Shown here: piece by piece, positions 32,037 through 45,161 of the stretch
How the letters are laid out: each line of letters begins with the position of its first letter
How positions within the stretch are numbered: the first letter of the stretch is position 1
NCBI GenBank assembly: GCA_964019135.1
Contig: OZ025249.1
Span: 36,345,759-36,409,758, forward strand
Source of the DNA: Arenicola marina
Lineage: Eukaryota; Annelida; Polychaeta; Arenicolidae
DNA: 64,000 nucleotides
Reading direction: 5' to 3'
Position numbers and translations under genes: made by a program
The notes under the pieces: generated by a model
Told to the model about the DNA's origin: nothing
Database searches by the model: none
Seen by the model: only the letters and a program-made list of their open reading frames with translations

Positions 32037-35000
32037 AGTTTTAGTTTCCACCAGTCAGTTCCAAAAACAAAAGGTGACACTTTTTCCAAACTACAAAAAC
32101 TCAAAGGCAGTTATTTAAGCTGAGTCCAAACTAGGTACTCTGCCTCATGCATGTATGTATCGATAAACGGAACAAAAACACATTTTAATTTAGTTTTACC
32201 GGTATTTGTTGCGTTTACATCTCAGCCAGCGGCAGTTCCATGAAAGTAAACTGTCATAGTTCCTCCGCAAACTCACATCCTTGGACAAAACATAATATGG
32301 ATAGGTGCTACCTAAAAAATGCGAGCGTATATTTATTAATTCAGATATTCCGAAGGGATACATCTAGATTAATATTCAACATTAATCTCACTTCGGCTTG
32401 CCATAAAGAATATCTTTGGCGGGATGACGGATACCATGCACGTGCTTGTGGCATATCATTCGGTTGCTTAGGAACTCCCATTGTGACGTCATGTTTGTAA
32501 CATTTTGACATCACAACTACTCACTATGACAGCAGCCGATGGGCGGTCACCAAGAGCGCTCTGCTTGGCAACAGACATTTAGCGTCGCTTATAAATTAAC
32601 TTTAATTTGAAGTATACATCCAGTGTTAACACTGAATAATTTACTCGTTAATTTTGTGGGGCAGGTGATTTAATTATTAAAGACATGACATAATAGGCTT
32701 CAACCTCTCTTTGATTGAATATATTCATGCACAGCTGATATTTACTCCGAATCCGAAAACGTCTCATGGGGGTTGTTACGCGAAATGAAAGTCCTAAGCC
32801 GATGCTTGAAATGGACTTTGAATATGCATGCATGTTACCTTAAAAGCTCGCTTGCGCTCGCTATTACATAATTTTGACACAAAAATAGGAGATTGGACTG
32901 CTATGGGCTTATCAATGGAGCCTGGCCCAGAAAGACATCGCTCAGTGCCACACGTGGGGTTCATTAAGCATCATGGCCGCATCGAAAAACGCTTTTAATT
33001 ATTTGCCGGTGTCTTCATTTTTGAGCATTTTCCAAGCTGTGTCGGGGGCCTGATGTTTGGTTGACAGTGCCGCTAGATGTCATGTGGTGATACGTGGTTG
33101 GCAAACGCTGTCGCTAGGGGCCGTGGACTGATGCTTGGTCAGAAATTCCCTTTTCTAGGGGTTGTTATCTGATACCGCTCGGTTGGCAGACTCTTTCACA
33201 AGGTGTCGTGGACTAATACCTGGTTAGCCCATTCTGTCGCTTGGAGTCGTGGGGGAATAATGCTACCCAGGACAGAAGATAAGCCACCCTTATAGTGTGA
33301 TATAGCCCCACCGACATATCTGACGGAGACAGGATAACTCGACATGCGGTCCTCTCGAGTCACTCCAACATGGCACCCACGTGGTCCCGTGGCTCCAGTC
33401 ACGTGGTCCACTCCCGGTAGCCGAACGAGTAAGACACAACCATGTCAGAATCGCCAAATGGTACTGAAGCGTTTCCCGCTCCAATGGTTAATATAGTGCC
33501 ACTTCTAAAATAGGATATCTCGGATATCCTCCCTGCTTTCACCACAACCACGGAACGCATTTCCCCGCACCATTTTTAATACCCATTTCCCAAAATAGCG
33601 TTTGACCATCCCAATGGACGGGCATGTAACACACAGGTGAATATCATCGGCTCAAGTACATCCCTAAGTTTAATAGCTTTGCCAAACCTTTAAGTGTTTC
33701 CGCAGCTACTGTCAGTCAAAGGTTACGAGGCACTACGAGTTTTGTGCCAGGAAAGACCTATCTGCAGGAGTCTACAGTAGGCTGCATACCGGATGCCCGG
33801 TGTCAGATGGCTGCAGACTATGTTACAAGTCTTGTAACAATTGCCTGGTATTGGCATGAGTTGGACACCTTGTGTGGTTTGGAAACGTAGTTGGGTCCCA
33901 AACCGCCCCCTGCTCTATTGTGCCTACTGTGGGTGGGACGATATTCAGAGAAAGGGGGCAGGTGGCTTTCTATCGCCTATTTTCTAACACGTGCCTCTTG
34001 TGCCCTTGCCCCCCCCCCCGTATAGACCTGCAACTGCGTGATGTCCCTTGCAGCGTGGACCAAGACTCTACCACAAAGATAACTGCTTTTAAAGATCGTG
34101 GCTCACACAAGCAGAAAACCAGCCCCAGCCCCTACTTTTCGAAACAATGAAGGGTTGGAGACCGTTAACACCTTACCTGTGGCAAGAGCTCAACCCAACC
34201 CCCTGTTCAACATTAAAGAGCCTCCCTCCCCCTCGCCCGGTTGCTAGAATGCGTTGCGTCTGCCCCTGATACGTTCATTTTACTTCCGACGATGCTGCGT
34301 GACTGTCCGGAAATTGGTCCATAAGATATAGCTAGCGTGGACTATTCAAACAGTTATACGGATACATTTTCGCAGCAAACATATTTCTCGATCTGCCCCA
34401 CCGCCTTCATTTTGCTTCCGACTGGCTTGCAGATTCTCATGCGCCAGAGCCGCAACTCCAAGGCTCAGCTACGCAATTCCAAGTCCAGGATAAGTACATT
34501 GATACATAGAACACACATGCACCAGAACACAAGCCCAAGGCCCGATAGCAGCCGATTGGCTGAACATCCTGGAAAACTAACGATCTGGTCTGTGCGCCAC
34601 GCGGCATCTCCATTCCGCCCAGACAGACCGCAGGCCTCCCATGGTCAACAAGTTTTGTGCCATACACATGGCAACATCAAATCGGAGGGACGTAAGTCGC
34701 ATTCCGTCTTCTCAGGTGACAAGATCAATATGTACGTCGACGCCCCAATAATCCATCCGCTGGGGTTTTGCGCTCTCCAAAAAGAGAAAAGTCGTCAAGG
34801 AAAAAACAATCCGAAGATAGAATCGCCTTATACGGAAGACGGTGCTGCGTTTCACCATTGAATATATCGCCCGGCATTGGCCACGGCTGACGGGGTCTGC
34901 AGTCCGCGGCCCGGTCTCCAGTGATAACTCCTTACACACCAGCGCAAAGGAATGACTTCCTTCCCTTTACTGATATTTGCTTAATCCTTGGTCGACGAAT

Positions 35001-37324
35001 CCGTGTCCCACCCCCGCCCCCCTTCTCCTTCCCCATTGGCCCCTTTTGCTGCGGAGATTGTTTTTTCAGACTGTTAAATTTAAATTAATGCTTTGATGAC
35101 AGTTTTAATTTCACTAAAGCCATATAGTTTTCTTCTCTTCTCTGTCTATCGAATCCAGCCAATTACGAAAGCTCTGCTGCAAGATTTGCTGCCAGCCAGT
35201 TATTATTATAGATAATGCACTTGGGGGGGGGGGGCAATCAACCCATGCATATAGCTAGACCAACTCGTCTTTTTCACTTTCATTTAGAGGACTGTCGGCA
35301 GGAAAGGTTTGTGATAGATGTTACTAAACGATTATCTTTTCCTTCAGTTATTCTGTCACAGTATCAGTCCATGACATGGTATATGCCTTACAAATGTATG
35401 TGGTGAAAAAATACACGTTTTAAAGGTGCTCATATAGCAATATTTCCTACCAGAAACATTTCAATTACATGGGATATAAATGACGTGTTTAGGTCCTTAT
35501 TCTATCAATACCAACAAGTATGGTGCATGTTCTTAAAGACACATGTGCATATATCTTGTGAGCAAATTTGTCTGTCTTGTGTAATATGTCATCACAATTC
35601 GGATACCTGAAAGATTTGGGGCTTTTAAAATAACGATTCATATAATAATGCATACATTTCTAGAAGTGTTGTAAATAGTTAAGATTAGGACTATAAGATC
35701 ATCAGTCCGGTACATTTATCAAAGGAAAATTAATCGGCAGAAACATCACTTCATGAGCGGATTGAATTGATGGATCATATCAATCTTGCTTCCAGAGGGC
35801 GCCACCTTACATCTGTGCCACAACGAGGCTCGGGCCAGATATATGGCGACATTCGGTTTGGACATCACGGCCGGGAGCGCAATCCTTGCCCTTGACCTTG
35901 GTGAGCAGATGTATTTAGCTAATAACGACATGGGGTTATTTATTGGTAGCGATTTAATCCGATTGAAGTGCAGATTCTTCGGAAATCGGGCTCACGGATA
36001 TGGGGCAAAGGTTGTCGTTCACAATATTGATTGGCACTGTAGCTCACTTTCGACTTGCACATATTCATTCAAAAGAGATTCTTGATATGTAAAGGCATGT
36101 CTGTCCGTTTAGGACATGCTTAGATGGCGTTATAATCTAGCAAGTTTTGCGTTAACTACGTTTTGTTTAGTGGCATTATTTTAAGAACAATGGACATGCA
36201 GTTTGTAAACTATGCAAATTATGTAAATAGAATTATGAGCATTTTATAAATGATTCAATTGGATTTCAAGGAATACAATCAAGTGTATCACCGGCCATTT
36301 AAAGATACTCCGTATGCCGTTAAGGAGTGCGATGCATCCAGGCCGTGGTACTATCTTAACTGGAAAGCCCGGTTGACATTTACTACGGACTCCCCGGCTG
36401 CATGTTTTGTTGGTCTACTTGTTTAAGCCGTCTATGAAAGGTGATGACATAGCCTTCAGCCAGCAGTAAGTATAGCTCAAGGTCTCACTTACATCAGGGA
36501 AAGGAGAAGCCGGCTTCACAAGAACTAGACAGATATGGCCATAATAACTATGCTTCAGTCCCAGTCGATGCAAACTCCGGAGTCGCGGATAGAAGTGGCT
36601 GAGGACAACGTACAGAGCCGTTAAACGTGGCGCTTACCCCCTTTCCATCCAAGGCTAAGCGAGCGTCATCTCAACCAACGTTAATGCTCTCTTTATACTA
36701 TAGTCTCCAAACTGGAACCATAAATTGGTTTTCCCATCTCAGTCCCTACTATCATTCTACCTCCCCCCCCCCCTCTTTCATCCAACCCACTCCTCTGTCC
36801 CGTTTTCATCATATTCGCTGCCAAATCCTTTCTCCCCCTCTTAGCCTCTGTGACCTTGGTGTAATTGACCAAGGACACGTTCCTGTCATACGGTATGGCC
36901 TATGCCAGCGAGAGAGAAGCGCATTTCACGGTACCGCAAGCCTCAAAACCCCGAGACACCTTGCCTTACACAACACGAATCGGCTTTTAAACTGAATCGC
37001 CCGATATCCTCCAAGATGAAACGTGATTCGTTCATGTCCAGATCCCGTGCCTGGGCTGTGTGGGACAGCGGCCAAACGAATGATGACTGATTCGCACTTG
37101 TACAGCAATACAAGGAAGGAAGCTTTCACCAGAAGTAGCATTGCAAGGACATCGATGAGACGCACTCGTACCCCTTACACAGATCCCTTTCATAGTCACG
37201 ACGTCAGTTTGCTGTCGATCCAGCTTCCCCGAAACACTACATTTTTTTCTGGCCATATTTGCAACGCCATCGTATCACTCAAGTCAACAGCGCGTGCAGC
37301 TGTAGTTAATGTACTCAGCACATC
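32037..37324 (-). repeat. R6 copy e (near full length, minus)
   Basis: Read on the minus strand it follows the R6 order: GCGCTGTTGACTTGAG near 37,300, TTGTACAAGTGC near 37,100, ACCTTTCATAGACGGC near 36,425 and CCAATAAATAACCCC near 35,940. Next come CGGGCCGCGGACTGCAGACC near 34,895, an uninterrupted TTAACGGTC site at 34,160-34,168, and CATCAGGCCCCCGACACAGC near 33,040. It ends against the minisatellite at about 32,040 and begins where the LINE fragment stops at about 37,325. Confidence 0.9.
33058..33265 (-). repeat. Degenerate ~42-bp repeat inside R6 e
   Basis: Five imperfect units carry GGTTGGCARACTCTGTCGC-like, then TAGGGG and GTGGACTGATACCT-like blocks on the plus strand. The plus-strand R6 copy d near 30,385-30,480 has fewer units, so copy number varies between R6 copies. 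Confidence 0.6.
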
Positions 37325-38990
37325 ATAATGAATTTAAATAGGTCACTTGCAGAGCCAATGTCATTAACGTATATTAGAAAAAGTAAAGGACCAAAAATAG
37401 AACCTGGTGTCATCAATGTTTACATATTGTTTACGTTTGTGTAGGTAGCTCTCCATCAGTTTAAGAGAGATTCCATGTAAACCATAATAACTCAATTTAT
37501 TTAATAGTATTTCATGGTTTATTGTGTGAAAGCTTTGGAAAGATCTAAATAAATATTTATTGGAATCTCACCTTTATCCATGTCTTGCAACGTTCGGTCA
37601 ATTAATTCTAGTGAGGCCAGCTCTGTAGAATGTTTCGGCCTAAAGCCATACTGACTGTTAGTAAATAAAATATTACTTTGAAAATGGCCATTTATTTGAT
37701 TAGCGATGATCTTTTCAAAAACTTTTGAAAAGGCTGGTAAAATAGATATTGGCCTATAGTTATCAAAGATATCTTCTTTACCATTTTTAAAGACTGGGAT
37801 TACCTTTGCTATTTTTAATTTATCAGGAAAGGTATCTGTTAACAATGATTGATTTATTATTAGCGTAAGAGCAGCACTTATATCTGGTTTTATCGCTTTC
37901 AGTAGTTTAACAGATATATCATCCTGCCCGCAGCTTGTTTTGCACTTTAACTTATCTATAACCGATTCAGTTAGCTCAGTTAGCAATTAAAAGCTGTTTG
38001 ACAGGGTTTGTTTAAATACTTCTTAAAAGAGCCATTTGTCGTGTGCTGAATTTTTTCCGCCAGATTGGGACCAATATTGGTGAAGAATGTATTGAAAACG
38101 TAAGCAATTTCTACCCTATCAGTTATCAACTGGCCTCTGAATGAAAAATATTCAGGAAGCACCTTTTTATTTTTGGAACGATTAAGTGTATCTTTCAGTG
38201 CACCCCACATTTGTTTTTATATCATTCTTACACCTTTCAAGTTTTTCATAGAAATATAGTTTTTTTGCCATTTGAATGTTACGTTTGAGAATTCCATTGT
38301 ATGTATGCAGGTTAGTTTTCAGTGTATCATATGTTGTTGTATTTGGGGAAGTTTTTAACATTTTTTTATAAAGTTTATCTCGAAATGCTATTAATTTTAT
38401 GATGTCATTTGTTATCCATGTTGACCCTTTATGCTTATGTTTACAAAATGTTATCCCCTTTGTTGGTAGGTTTCTCTCTTTACCATATAACACCCCCTTT
38501 TCTAGAATATCGTAATCATCATTTGGGTTGGCCAAGTAGTCCTTGTCCAGTTTACCTAATAAGTCAGCTGATGAGAGATCCTTCCTTAGGTTAATAACAG
38601 ATTCCGGGTCATACTTTTTGATTTTCTAAAAAAACTAGGGACACAGCGCTTGGTTTGCTCAATGCTTAACGACAGGAAATAAGGGAAATGATCAGATATT
38701 GCATTCACAATTACACCAGCAGTTGAATCCTGCATATTTCGAGGTATTTTGCGAAACATATTATCAATTAATGAAGCTGATTTTTTTGATAATCTAGCTG
38801 GTAATGTAATCTTTGGCACAAAACTATGAGTCAGAATTGCGTCAAAAAATTCTTTCACCATTATTTTTCAACTATTGTTAGCAAATCTATATTGTAGTTA
38901 CCCGCAAAAACAATTTCATGTCCTAATTTTTCAAAATACCTTAAGGTTTGTTGTATCTCCTTAATAAATGTTTGACTTGCGCTGGACTGG
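37325..38990 (-). pseudogene. Broken LINE ORF2 fragment (endonuclease C-terminus, linker, RT N-terminus)
   Basis: On the minus strand, pieces in different frames read in the right order for a non-LTR retrotransposon ORF2. The end of an APE-like endonuclease lies near 38,880-38,990, where the usual GDFN box reads GNYNIDLL. A segment with SLIDNMF and ISDHFPYFLSL follows (38,586-38,861). A linker with STWITNDIIKL is at 38,182-38,535. The start of a reverse transcriptase has KVIPVFKNG, NYRPISILPAFSKVFEKII, QYGFRPKHST and YLDLSKAF (37,519-37,986). After a frameshift a further piece reads GSIFGPLLFLIYVNDI (37,330-37,500). The RT is cut off before the catalytic YADD-type box, at the junction with R6 copy e. 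The motif set resembles CR1/Jockey-type LINEs. Stops, frameshifts and both truncations make it non-functional. Confidence 0.88.
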
Positions 38991-39029
38991 TCCGAAAGTA
39001 TATAAGCAGCAGTCACATGTTGAGCCGCA

Positions 39030-39515
39030 CTGGCTATTGGGTCCAGGCCCCAGCCAACATGACCTTATGGGTCCCACGTGGGTTTTGGATGGGCTATGTG
39101 GGCTTGGGATTTGGCTGGGCATTTATATGGGCTCCTGGTGGGTCCCACGTGGGCGCACCCACCAACACCATTTCGTCAGTGTTCTTTCTGTAAATCATAA
39201 GTCATGCCTATTTATTCATGATCTAATGTTTAAAAAAAGTGCACAAATCACCCCGAGGAAAAAATATCAATTTGCATTTATATTGGATTTATGTCGGTTT
39301 TTCATGTGTCAGCCCACGCAATGTTTGTGTGGGTTCCAGCTGGGCATTTAATGGGCTTTCATCTGGGCTATTGATGGGTTCCACATGGGCACGCCCACAA
39401 ACACAATTTCGTCAGTTTTTTGTAAATCATAAGTTAAGCCTATTTATTCATGATCTAACGTATAAAATGTGCACAAATCACCACGATGTAAATATATCAA
39501 TTTACTTTTACTAAA
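39030..39515 (+). repeat. ~230-260-bp tandem duplication
   Basis: Two copies share TGGGTCCCACGTGGG-type blocks, then CATTTCGTCAGT, then AATCATAAGT(C/T)ATGCCTATTTATTCATGATC and CACAAATCACC. ATTTCGTCAG lies at 39,170 and 39,406. Indels make the period uneven. It lies between the LINE ORF2 and ORF1 pieces. Confidence 0.8.
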
Positions 39516-39830
39516 ACCCAGTTCCAACCCATATGGGTAGGCCCACAAGGGGCCCACTTAAAGTCCAGTTCCATCCCACATGGGCCGGCCCACATGAGGC
39601 CCACTTAAAGCCCGGTTCAACCCACATGGGCCGGCCCACATGGGACCCACTTAAAGCCCAGTTCCAACCCACATGGGCCGGCCCACATGGGACCCACTTA
39701 AAGACCAGTTCCAACCCACGTGGGCGGCCCACATGGGACCCACTTAAATCCCAGTTCCAACCCACGTGGGCGGCCCACATGGGACCCACTTAAAGCCCAG
39801 ATGGGACCCACATGGGACCATCATGTACAT
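39516..39830 (+). repeat. ~48-bp minisatellite (CCCACATGGGCCGGCCCACA)
   Basis: About six units of CAGTTCCAACCCACATGGG, then CCGGCCCACATGGGACCC, then ACTTAAAGCC. The cores CCCACATGGG and GGCCGGCC are palindromic, so open frames with GPTW/HVG motifs appear on both strands and are not genes. Confidence 0.92.
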
Positions 39831-40700
39831 GTTGACTGGGGTGTAGTTTGGCGTATGCACGTCTCACCTCCTGAATGGATTTGACTGGAGCCACGATGGC
39901 CTTACAGCTGACGCCCTGAAGGGTGACAATTTCTCCATGAAGGAGAGAGGGCGCTGAAACATGTAGATCGGCCCTCTCCACCGGTGATAAGGGTAGGATG
40001 TCGTGTGCAGCGATGGCCGGTAGAGGTTCATGCTGCCGTTCGTTGTAACAGTTTACAAACAACCCATGGTTTGTGACCTTGATCTTAACTTTGTCGGGAG
40101 CAGCCCGCTGTCTGGCCACTTGAGCCCGCTCGCCATAGTCTCGTCGCCGCTCAAAAATATCCGTCGGATTGTGAGTTATCCTAACTGCATTTGTTCCCTT
40201 GGCAAGTTTCTCTCTGCTAAACATTAGCATATTTTCAGCGTCTTTAAAAGAAAGAAAGCACCTTCACCACTATGGGTCTGGGTTTTTTTTTTGAATGTAG
40301 ATCCCTGGGCCCAAATCTGTGACATCTCTCAAGGACAGGCGCCACGCAATATCCGTGATTGGATAGCAAATCCAGGCATTTCTTTTCACAATCTTCAAAA
40401 CCATTTTGTGGGCCAACTTCGGGGATATTGTGTATTAAAACATTATTCCTCATTGACCTCCATTTCAGTTCAGATAGTTCACCTTCCACTGTTTTCATGC
40501 GTTTATCCATTTTCATAACATAGCCTTTTAAAAGGATATTCGATTTTGGAGCGAAGGGTACACACTGTTGAAGGCTTTGTAACGCGCTCGTTACGTTCTC
40601 CGTTATGGTGCCTTGTGTGATTACCTGCACCTCCATTGTATTATCGCCCATCAGTGCCTTTGTTGTTGGACAGAGAAGTCTATTTATTGGGCTTTTCCTT
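39830..40700 (-). pseudogene. Broken LINE ORF1 fragment (coiled coil, RRM-like, C-terminal domain)
   Basis: On the minus strand the first piece (40,244-40,651) has a charged, probably coiled-coil stretch (KMDKRMKTVEGELSELK). SMRNNVLIHNIPE, ERCHRFGPRD and RPIVVKVLSF follow; these are the usual landmarks of the RRM-like and C-terminal regions of L1-type LINE ORF1 proteins. After a frameshift at about 40,240 the protein continues (39,830-40,230) with SREKLAKGTNAVRITHNPT and TNHGLFVN. A tail then reads KAIVAPVKSIQEVRRAYAKL, which may be an IMPACT-like domain (inference). The frame then runs into the minisatellite at 39,830. The same element could have supplied the ORF2 fragment at 37,325-38,990, but the minisatellites between them leave this open. 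Confidence 0.8.
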
Positions 40701-40889
40701 CACAGCCTTCTTTAGTTTTAGTTCTGTACTTGTTCCTGGACTTCTTTGTCACATAATCCTATAGCGAATCTTTGCGTTAGAACTGTAGTAGACGCATTTA
40801 CTCTGATATTGCGAGACCTCTAAATTTTGACGTGTTAATCCTCCGCCATTTTTGGTATGGGTTTCAATCGTTTCTCAATCAATGTCTCG

Positions 40890-43800
40890 CCAGAGACAAG
40901 ACCTTGACCTTTCATAGGCGGCTTAAACAAGTTGACCAAAAAAACATGCAGCCGGGGAACCCATTTGTAAAAGGCTCATGAATCAATTTACATCTTTTCT
41001 ATAGTTTACAAACTGTCTATTGTTCTTAAAATAATGCCAATAAACAAAACTTAGTTAACGCAAAACGTGTTAGATTATAGATTATAACGCCATCCAAGCA
41101 TGTCCTAAACAGACAGACGTGTCTTTAAATGTCAGGTATCTATTTTCGATGAATATGTGCCAAGTGAGCTACAGTGCCAATCAATATTGTGAACGTCAAG
41201 CTTTGGCCCATATTCGTGAGCCCGATTGCCCAATAATCTGCACCGCAATCGGATTAAATCGCTACCAATAAATAACCCCATGTCGTTCTTCTTTAAATAA
41301 ATCTGCTCACAAGGATTGCGCTCCAGTGATATCCAAACCGGATGTCGCCATAGATCTGGCCTCAGCCTCGTTGTGGCGACGATGTAAGGTGGCGCCCTCT
41401 GGAAGCAACATTGATCAGATTAATCAATTAAATCCGCTCATGCAGTGATTTTCCGCCGATTTTTCCTGTGATAAATGTACCGGACTGATTATCGTTTAGT
41501 TTTAATCTTAACGATTTAAAACGCTTCATTAAAAATATGCATTATTAAATGAATCGCCATGTTAAAGGTCAAACGTGTTTTAGATATCCGAATTGTGATG
41601 ACGAATGTGTCCTTAACAACATGCACCCTACATATTGGTCTTGATGGAATAAGCACTTAAACACGCCATTTCTGTCTCATAAAATTATAATGATTCTTGT
41701 GAGAATTTTTGCTATATGAGCAGCTTTTATACGTGTATCTTTTTCACCACAGGCATTTGTAAGGCATATACCATGTCATCGACTGACACTCTGACAGAAT
41801 AACTGACGCACAAGATAATCGTTCCGTAGCATATCCCTCAAACGTTTCCCACCGACAGTCCCCCAAATAAAAGTTCCAACATTGTTTGCGCTGGAACCTT
41901 AAATGAAAGAACACATTGCGAATTGCAATTTGATAGTAACTCGTGGGGACGAGATACTAATTCGTGCGAACGAGATAATAACTGACATTTGTCAATACAA
42001 GTATATGGTATAATATGTGAGCTACTCATTGCTATACACATGACGTGCAAGTCTCCTGCCCAAGCATAGTTTATAGCGATAGGGAATACATATGCGAAAC
42101 AGCTGCAAACACACCTCGCAGTTCCTGCAACAGAGGTACAGAAAATCCGGTTCTTAATAGGCAGATTTTAAGCGAAAAGTACGTATGAGCTTATCTATAT
42201 ATATATGCAGTGATTGATTCCCCTCTCCTAGTGCATTATCTATAATAATAACCCATGGCTTGCAGCAAATCTTACAGCAGAGCTTTCGTAATTGGCTTAA
42301 TTCGATAGACAGAGAAGAGAAGAAAACTATGTGGCTTTAGTGAATTTAGAGCTCGCCCCAAAGCCTTAATTTAAATTCAACTGTCTAAAAGAAACATCAA
42401 TCTCTGCCGCAAAAGGGGCCTACGGGGAAGGAAAAGTGGGGGAGGGGGGGGGGTGGGGCACGAAGGCGTTGGCCAAAGATTAGGCAAATATCGGCAACGG
42501 AAAGGAAGTAATTGCTTTGCTCTTGTGTGTAAGGAGTGGGCACTGGAGACAGGGCCTCGGACTGCAGACTCCGTCAGCTGTCGCCAATGCCGGGAGACAT
42601 ATTCAACGGTGAAACGCAGCATCGTCTTCCGTATGAATCAATCCGATCTCGGGATTGTTTTATTCCTTGACGATTTTTCTCTTTTTGGAGAACGCAAAAC
42701 TCCAGCGGATGGGTTATTGGGACGTCGACATAAATATCGATACGACTTAAATCCCTCCGACTATAAGTTGCCATAAAACTGGTTGACCGTGGGAGGCGTG
42801 CGGTCTGCCGGGGCGGAATGGAGATGCGGGAGCACGTGCTGGAAGAAAAAGGCGATAAAAAACACCATTTCTCTGAATATTGTAACAAGGTCCCACCATA
42901 TAAAATATCATGTTGCACATTGTACCCCCCCCCCCCACTCCCTCTCCCCCTTTGCAAATCCTGGACCTGCCACTTCCGCGCCTCGACCATATATCTTAAT
43001 GCTAGTAAGGGGTTGGTTCCTGCGACTGCAATAACAATCTAATCTAACTTTTACGCTGTTTCGATTGGATGTTAATACACCAACTGCCAGATAACTGTCG
43101 GATATCTTATATGTTTATATAATATTTGCACCATATGATACTACATTGCATATGACATATATCTTGGCTCCATGATAATAATCCGCTACAAATTAACCAA
43201 AATGAGTAATGTATTGGTTCTAAATCATCCCCTACGACACCCAGCGGCAGCCATCGGCCAGCTACTGGCCACCTAAGCTGGCAGCGCCGCTTATATTCAA
43301 TTGCTGAGCGAGCAAAGTTGTGGCCGCCGAACCAGGCTATTGAACAGCCGACGCCTAGCGGTGGCGTTTGTCAGCCGGACATCCGTCCGCCGCCATCTTG
43401 CAACAGTCTGTGGGCAGACATCTGACGCCATGTATCCGGTATGCAACCTGCTAGAGACGGAGTCTACTGTATATTGCAAGAATGATATATTATAAGTTAC
43501 ACCTGGGAAGCATTGAAAGCACAGCAAGGCGTGCCCCAACCTTGTTAGGCGTGGAACAAGCCATGGTAGCACAGCACACCTGTCGTCTAATTGCATACCG
43601 TGGTGATGATGGCAGGAGCGAGAATGGCTGGTGTGGACAAGCGGGAAGGACTGGCGAGGGGTGGAGGGGCAGACAGAAAGAGTGGGTGGATTTGTTTTGG
43701 GGAGAGTGGGGGGGGGGTGTCAGGCTGGAAGAGCAGGCGTAAAGGGTAGGCAGCCAATCTTGTAATCAGAAGTACAAAGACCGACATTTACTCTGATCCA

Positions 43801-45161
43801 ATACTACTACTGTATTACATTGTAGGCAAATTACGGACTGGAAGGACCATTATCAACTACAGAATGGTTCACCAGATAAATTTTGGTAGGTATGACTTAC
43901 ACGGACAAGTACCAACTTCAGTAGACGCAAGCGCTGTTGACTTGGATGATGCGATGGCGTCGCAAATATAGCCAGAAAAATGTAGTGTTTCGTGTAGTAG
44001 TGTGATGTCGTGACGATTCATCTGCGGAAAGGGGTACAACTGCTCCTCAGCGATGTCTCATGCGGCATGCTATCACCGTCGCTTGCTTAAGATAACTGAA
44101 CGTCTGATTAGTTCGAAGCACGCCAAACATGTAGTCAACCTTGGGCGACCGCATCGTAGATCGCAGACACAGGGTGGAATAGTAGGGTGTGCTCGGCACA
44201 CACTGTAACTGCGACACCAACCCCTGGGTCAGGTGTCTTTGGGTTCCGTCGGGGGGCCAAGCGAATGTCCTGAATTGGTACCACGGGAGTTAACCGCGAC
44301 CCACATCCCCCGATTGCCACCGCGAGAAGTCCAACACACGGTAATGGATCATCCGCCAGTAAATCGTGCGCTGCGCTGCATAAATGTGTCGTCGGCAAGT
44401 GCAAGAAAGGCGGTGATTAATGACTAGACTGTGATCCTCGGGCCTTCACAATCGCAATGGTACTTCTGGTGAAAGCATCCTTCCTTGTACTGCTGTACAA
44501 GTGGGAATCAGTCATCATTCGTTTGGCTGCTGTCCCACACCGCTCAGGCACGGGACCTGGGCATGAGCGATCCACGTTTTATCTTGGAGGATATCGGGCG
44601 ATCCAGTTTAAGAGCCGGATCGTTTTGTGCAAGGCAAGGGGTCTTGGGGTCTTTGAGTTTGCGGCACCCCGAAACCCTCTTTTCTCTCGCTGGCATAGGC
44701 CCTACCGTATGACAGGAACGTGTCCTTGGTTGGTTACATCAAGGTCACAGAGGCTAAGAAGTGGAGAGGGGATTTGGAAGCAGATGATCAAAGCGGAGCA
44801 GAGGAGTGGGTGAGAAGAAAGATTGGGGAGGGGATTAGAATAATGGTACAGAGTGGGACGGGAAAACCAATTTATGGTTCCGGTTTGGAAACTATAGTAT
44901 GAAGAGCATTAACGTTGGCTGAGATGACGCTGGCTTAGCTTTGGGTGGGAAGGGGGTAATCGCGAGGTTTACCGGTTATGTACGCTGCCCTCGGCCGCGT
45001 TTATCCTAGACTCAGGGGTTTACATCGAATTTGACTGAAGCATAGTTATTATGGTCACATCTGTCTAGTCCTTGTGACGCCGGCGTCTCCTTTCCCTGGA
45101 CGTAAGTCAGATCTTGAGCTATAGTTACTGCTGACTAAAGGCCATGTCATCACCAGCACCT
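40890..45161 (+). repeat. R6 unit alpha1 (first unit of the tandem array)
   Basis: Begins at about 40,890; the landmark GACCTTTCATAGGCGGC is at 40,906. CCAATAAATAACCCC follows near 41,268, TCCAACATTGTTTGCGCTGG near 41,875, GGAAAGGAAGTAATTGC near 42,498 and AACTTCAGTAGACGC near 43,914. GTACAAGTGGGAATCAGTCA is near 44,495. Relative to alpha2 it lacks about 1.03 kb (53,900-54,940). Identity to alpha2 by eye is about 96% in the right half and nearer 85-90% in the left. No protein recognised. Confidence 0.92.

Noticed and set aside
31451..32038. 195-codon His/Thr-rich open frame
   Set aside because: It follows the 23-bp minisatellite exactly and ends where the repeat ends.
34337..34861. 174-codon frame in R6 copy e
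   Set aside because: It reads across R6 in the orientation opposite to the unit, is not maintained in other copies and has no known motif.
44457..44813. 118-codon frame repeated in R6 units (also 55,934, with shorter forms at 50,508 and 61,965)
   Set aside because: It is similar between copies only because the DNA is. Stops truncate it in beta units, overlapping frames on both strands are equally well kept, and no domain is recognisable.
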